NCBI GenBank assembly: GCA_937891425.1
Contig: CALAGD010000053.1
Location: forward strand, 1-7,620
DNA from: an uncultured Pigmentiphaga sp.
GTDB lineage: Bacteria; Pseudomonadota; Gammaproteobacteria; Burkholderiales; Burkholderiaceae_B
Direction of reading: 5' to 3'
DNA: 7,620 nucleotides
In this document: one piece after another, positions 5,852-7,620 of the stretch
Position numbering within the stretch: position 1 is the first letter of the stretch
How the letters are laid out: each line of letters begins with the position of its first letter
The notes under the pieces: model-generated
The model's database searches: none
What the model was told of the DNA's origin: nothing
The model's input: the letters and a program-made list of their open reading frames with translations, nothing else
Translations under genes and position numbers: made by a program

Positions 5852-6796
5852 ATTCGTAATATTCTGGCTGCCTGCATGATGGCGCTTTCGGCGAGTGCCG
5901 CTGCATCCAGTTATCTCAGTATTGTGGTTCCCTTTGCTCCGGGGGCCAGCGCGGACGTCATGACGCGCATGATCGCCCAGCAAGTGGCGGAAGATACCGG
6001 CAGGAACATCGTCATCGAGAACAAGCCGGGCGGGAATGGAGTGATTGCCGCCGAGTCCGTGAAGCGCGCCTCCAAGGATGGCAAGACGCTGCTCCTGGCG
6101 AATATTGGAACAAACTCGATGAACGAGTTTCTGTACGACAGTCTGTCGTACAGCGCGGACGACTTCGATCCGGTCGTATCGCTCTGGCGCTTTCCAAGCA
6201 TCCTGGTGGTGCCGGCTTCGAGCCCGGTCACGTCTGTCCAGGAGCTGGTTGAGCTTGCCAACAAGTCCAGCAGGGGGCTGAGCTATGGCTCCGCAGGAAC
6301 TGGCTCGGGTGGTCATGTGCTGGCTGAAATGCTGCGCATGGCAACCGGCGCCAACATGGTGCACGTGCCTTATCGTGGCATTGCGCCTGCCATGGTTGAC
6401 CTGATGGCTGGCCGCCTGGATTTCCTCTTCTCTTCGTATGCCTCGGTAGAGAAGCAGGTTGAAGCGGGGCAGTTGCGTGCCCTGGCGGTGGCGTCTGACG
6501 AGCGGCTGCCCGCTTTGCCGGACTTGCCTACCCTGAAGGAGCTGGATCCGAAATACGACATCGTACTGCAGCAATGGTTCGGGCTGGCCGCACCTGCCGG
6601 CACCGACCCCGCCACAATCGAGAGCTTGCAGAAAGAATTCGCACAGGCCATGCAGAGCCCGCGCATCCGCGACACGCTGATGCGTCAGGGTGTCGAGGTC
6701 TACGTGATCGGCCCGAAAGAGTTCGGAGAGCTCATCAGGAGCGATGCTGAACGTCTGGGCAAGGTCATCAAGGCGATCGGTGCAAAAGCAGAGTGA
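5849..6796 (+). CDS. Bug/TctC-family tripartite tricarboxylate-type periplasmic solute-binding protein
   Basis: The 315-residue product matches the Bug (Bordetella uptake gene) receptor family, periplasmic proteins that bind carboxylic acids or related small molecules. A signal peptide covers about residues 1-20, with a positively charged R3, a hydrophobic core ILAACMMAL and a small-residue end SASAAAS. Family hallmarks follow: VVPFAPGASADVMTRMIAQQ near the start, VIENKPGGNGVIAAESV, LSYGSAGTGSGGHVLAEM, VHVPYRGIAPAMVDLMAGRL and LAVASDERLPALPDLPTLKE. The start is a GTG: AGGAG directly abuts it, but GAGG at 5837-5840 is 8 nt upstream, and the next ATG (5876) would destroy the signal peptide. No TctA/TctB membrane genes are present, which is common for orphan Bug genes. 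The ligand may be the acid degraded by the divergent operon, or its precursor. That is inference from proximity. Confidence 0.94.
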   Translation: MIRNILAACMMALSASAAASSYLSIVVPFAPGASADVMTRMIAQQVAEDTGRNIVIENKPGGNGVIAAESVKRASKDGKTLLLANIGTNSMNEFLYDSLSYSADDFDPVVSLWRFPSILVVPASSPVTSVQELVELANKSSRGLSYGSAGTGSGGHVLAEMLRMATGANMVHVPYRGIAPAMVDLMAGRLDFLFSSYASVEKQVEAGQLRALAVASDERLPALPDLPTLKELDPKYDIVLQQWFGLAAPAGTDPATIESLQKEFAQAMQSPRIRDTLMRQGVEVYVIGPKEFGELIRSDAERLGKVIKAIGAKAE

Positions 6797-6820
6797 GAGT
6801 GATGCTGATGCAGCAGGGTT

Positions 6821-6858
6821 GGTGGCCCGCGGGCGAAAGCCGGTGGGCGCGGGCCACC
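6821..6858 (+). terminator. GC-rich hairpin after the Bug gene, possible terminator
   Basis: GGTGGCCCGCG (6821-6831) and CGCGGGCCACC (6848-6858) form a perfect 11-bp stem starting 24 nt after the Bug stop. The loop contains a smaller GGC-GAAA-GCC hairpin with a GNRA-type tetraloop. No T-tract follows, so it may block 3'-exonucleases or act with Rho rather than terminate on its own. Confidence 0.5.
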
Positions 6859-6992
6859 TGTACCTGCAATTGACCAGGACAAGGTCGAGGCTCATCTTTC
6901 CTGCAGACAATAAGTTGTGTCATTGCAACACTTGCCGGCCGAAAATGGCCTGAACAGCAGATTGTTCTTCCCCCGGGGCCGCATACCAACTA

Positions 6993-6998
6993 TATAAT
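6993..6998 (+). promoter_or_regulatory. Perfect -10 box (TATAAT) upstream of the porin gene
   Basis: TATAAT is exact, but the expected -35 region at 6970-6976 is a C/G run with no resemblance to TTGACA. Use of this box would therefore need an activator, and it would give a leader of about 170 nt containing the palindromes at 7024-7059. It could also be chance, with the true promoter downstream. Confidence 0.5.
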
Positions 6999-7023
6999 GG
7001 TCGTTCGCTTGCTAGCTGTAAAT

Positions 7024-7059
7024 ATACGTACAAATTTGTACCAGCATTTTCGTACGTAT
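7024..7059. repeat. Nested GTAC palindromes upstream of the porin gene
   Basis: GTACAAATTTGTAC (7028-7041) is a perfect 14-bp palindrome. Overlapping it, ATACGTAC (7024-7031) pairs with GTACGTAT (7052-7059). The two pairings share the left arm and cannot form at once. It lies about 120 nt before the porin ATG and could be an operator or a switchable leader structure; the role is unknown. Confidence 0.6.
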
Positions 7060-7160
7060 TTCGCTCTGGTGTACTTTCATTGCGAAGCATAGTCTTGAGA
7101 GAGTGAAAACGATGGGAACCGTTTGACCAGCGAAGCAGTCAGGACACCAGAAGTCTTCTT

Positions 7161-7167
7161 GAGGAGA
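7161..7167 (+). promoter_or_regulatory. Ribosome binding site of the porin gene
   Basis: GAGGAGA lies 9 nt before the ATG at 7177, a strong site fitting a highly expressed outer-membrane protein and fixing the start. Confidence 0.8.
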
Positions 7168-7176
7168 TGTTCTTAA

Positions 7177-7620
7177 ATGAAGTTCAACAAAACCATCATT
7201 GCCGCATCACTCGCGGCTGCAGGTCTGGCAACCCACGCCGCGCACGCCCAAAGCAAGGTTGAGCTGTACGGCATCATTGATGTCGGCGTGAAGATCTACA
7301 ACAACGCCCCGGATGGTCAGGGCGGCAGCAAGACGGTTTCCAGCCTGGCTTCTGGTAACCAGACGCCTTCCCGCTGGGGTCTGCGTGGCTCCGAAGACCT
7401 GGGTGGCGGCCTGAAGGCCGTGTTCCAGCTCGAAGGTGGTTTCAACGCTGCAACGGGTCGCTTTGGTGATTCCAGCCGCCTGTTCAACCGTGTGTCGATG
7501 GTTGGTCTGGCCGGCAAGTGGGGTCAGATCGGTCTGGGCCGCCAGTACTCCACCTCGCACTCGATGATCACCTCGGTCCTGCCCCTGGGCGTCATCGACT
7601 ACGAAATGGCCACGTACTTC
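7177..7620 (+). CDS. Gram-negative general porin, Burkholderiales type (3' end beyond window)
   Basis: The frame is open for 148 codons to the window edge; the family is usually about 350-400 residues, so over half is missing. A clear signal peptide, MKFNKTIIAASLAAAGLATH then AAHA, should be cut after A24 to leave QSKVELYGIIDVGV, the characteristic first beta strand of these porins. Next come SRWGLRGSEDLGGGLKAVFQ, LEGGFNAATGRFGDSSRLFN and RVSMVGLAGKWGQIGLGRQY, all typical of the trimeric 16-stranded beta-barrels of Neisseria, Bordetella and Burkholderia. It forms an outer-membrane channel for small hydrophilic or anionic solutes. A strong ribosome site and long leader precede it. Whether it is a dedicated channel for the substrate of the neighbouring cluster or the organism's general porin cannot be decided here. 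Confidence 0.93.
   Translation, partial: MKFNKTIIAASLAAAGLATHAAHAQSKVELYGIIDVGVKIYNNAPDGQGGSKTVSSLASGNQTPSRWGLRGSEDLGGGLKAVFQLEGGFNAATGRFGDSSRLFNRVSMVGLAGKWGQIGLGRQYSTSHSMITSVLPLGVIDYEMATYF

Larger units (their letters stand above)
6797..7176 (+). other. 380-bp intergenic region between the Bug and porin genes
   Basis: No gene is supported here. From left to right it holds a strong GC-rich hairpin (6821-6858), about 130 bp without clear structure, a perfect TATAAT box (6993-6998), a cluster of GTAC-centred palindromes (7024-7059), and the ribosome site of the porin gene. A four-codon ATG-to-TGA frame at 7112-7126 is too short to call. Confidence 0.6.

Noticed and set aside
5690..6910. 406-codon minus-strand open frame
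   Set aside because: It is antisense to the Bug gene and has no recognisable domain; the Bug protein has a signal peptide and all family motifs.
6911..6931. Imperfect dyad AAGTTGTG...CAACACTT considered as a CRP/FNR-type site
   Set aside because: The arms mismatch at the key positions of both consensus sites and the spacing is wrong.
7112..7126. Four-codon ATG-to-TGA leader frame upstream of the porin gene
   Set aside because: It is too short to distinguish from chance, with only a weak purine run upstream and no regulatory codon pattern.

Overview
The window looks like a catabolic and uptake island from a betaproteobacterium of the Burkholderiales, most likely Alcaligenaceae (Bordetella/Achromobacter-like). 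This rests on GC-rich coding sequence, a Bug/TctC-family periplasmic binding protein gene, a Neisseria/Burkholderia-type general porin, and a CaiB-family CoA-transferase clustered with an acyl-CoA dehydrogenase under a divergent LysR regulator. The genus is inferred, not shown.

Left part (1-4443), all on the minus strand. In transcription order: a Rieske non-haem iron oxygenase alpha subunit (4443-3247), an acyl-CoA dehydrogenase (3157-1985), a class III CoA-transferase (1975-827), and a gentisate 1,2-dioxygenase-like bicupin (803 to beyond the left edge). Gaps are 89, 9 and 23 nt, so this is very likely one operon. The 89-nt gap holds a perfect 10-bp hairpin that may set relative expression. 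The predicted chemistry is oxygenation of an aromatic or cyclic acid, CoA-thioester handling, dehydrogenation of an acyl-CoA, and ring opening of a gentisate-like diphenol. The substrate and the order of steps cannot be read from sequence.

Middle (4444-5535). A 165-bp divergent control region separates the operon from a plus-strand LysR-type regulator gene (4609-5535). It contains a good sigma70 promoter for the regulator (TTGAAA, 17 bp, TATACT) whose -35 box lies inside a T-N11-A dyad, plus a second dyad just upstream. This is the usual layout of an autoregulated LysR gene that controls the divergent operon.

Right part (5536-7620), plus strand. A 313-bp gap with an imperfect dyad leads to a Bug-family solute-binding protein gene (GTG start, 5849-6796). 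It is followed by a GC-rich hairpin that may be a terminator, then a 380-bp gap. That gap carries a perfect TATAAT box and an unusual cluster of GTAC-centred palindromes, and leads into the start of a porin gene that runs off the right edge. Porin and binding protein would together bring a small carboxylic acid across the outer membrane and through the periplasm, and the minus-strand operon would degrade it. That link is inferred from proximity. No RNA gene, CRISPR array or insertion sequence was seen.
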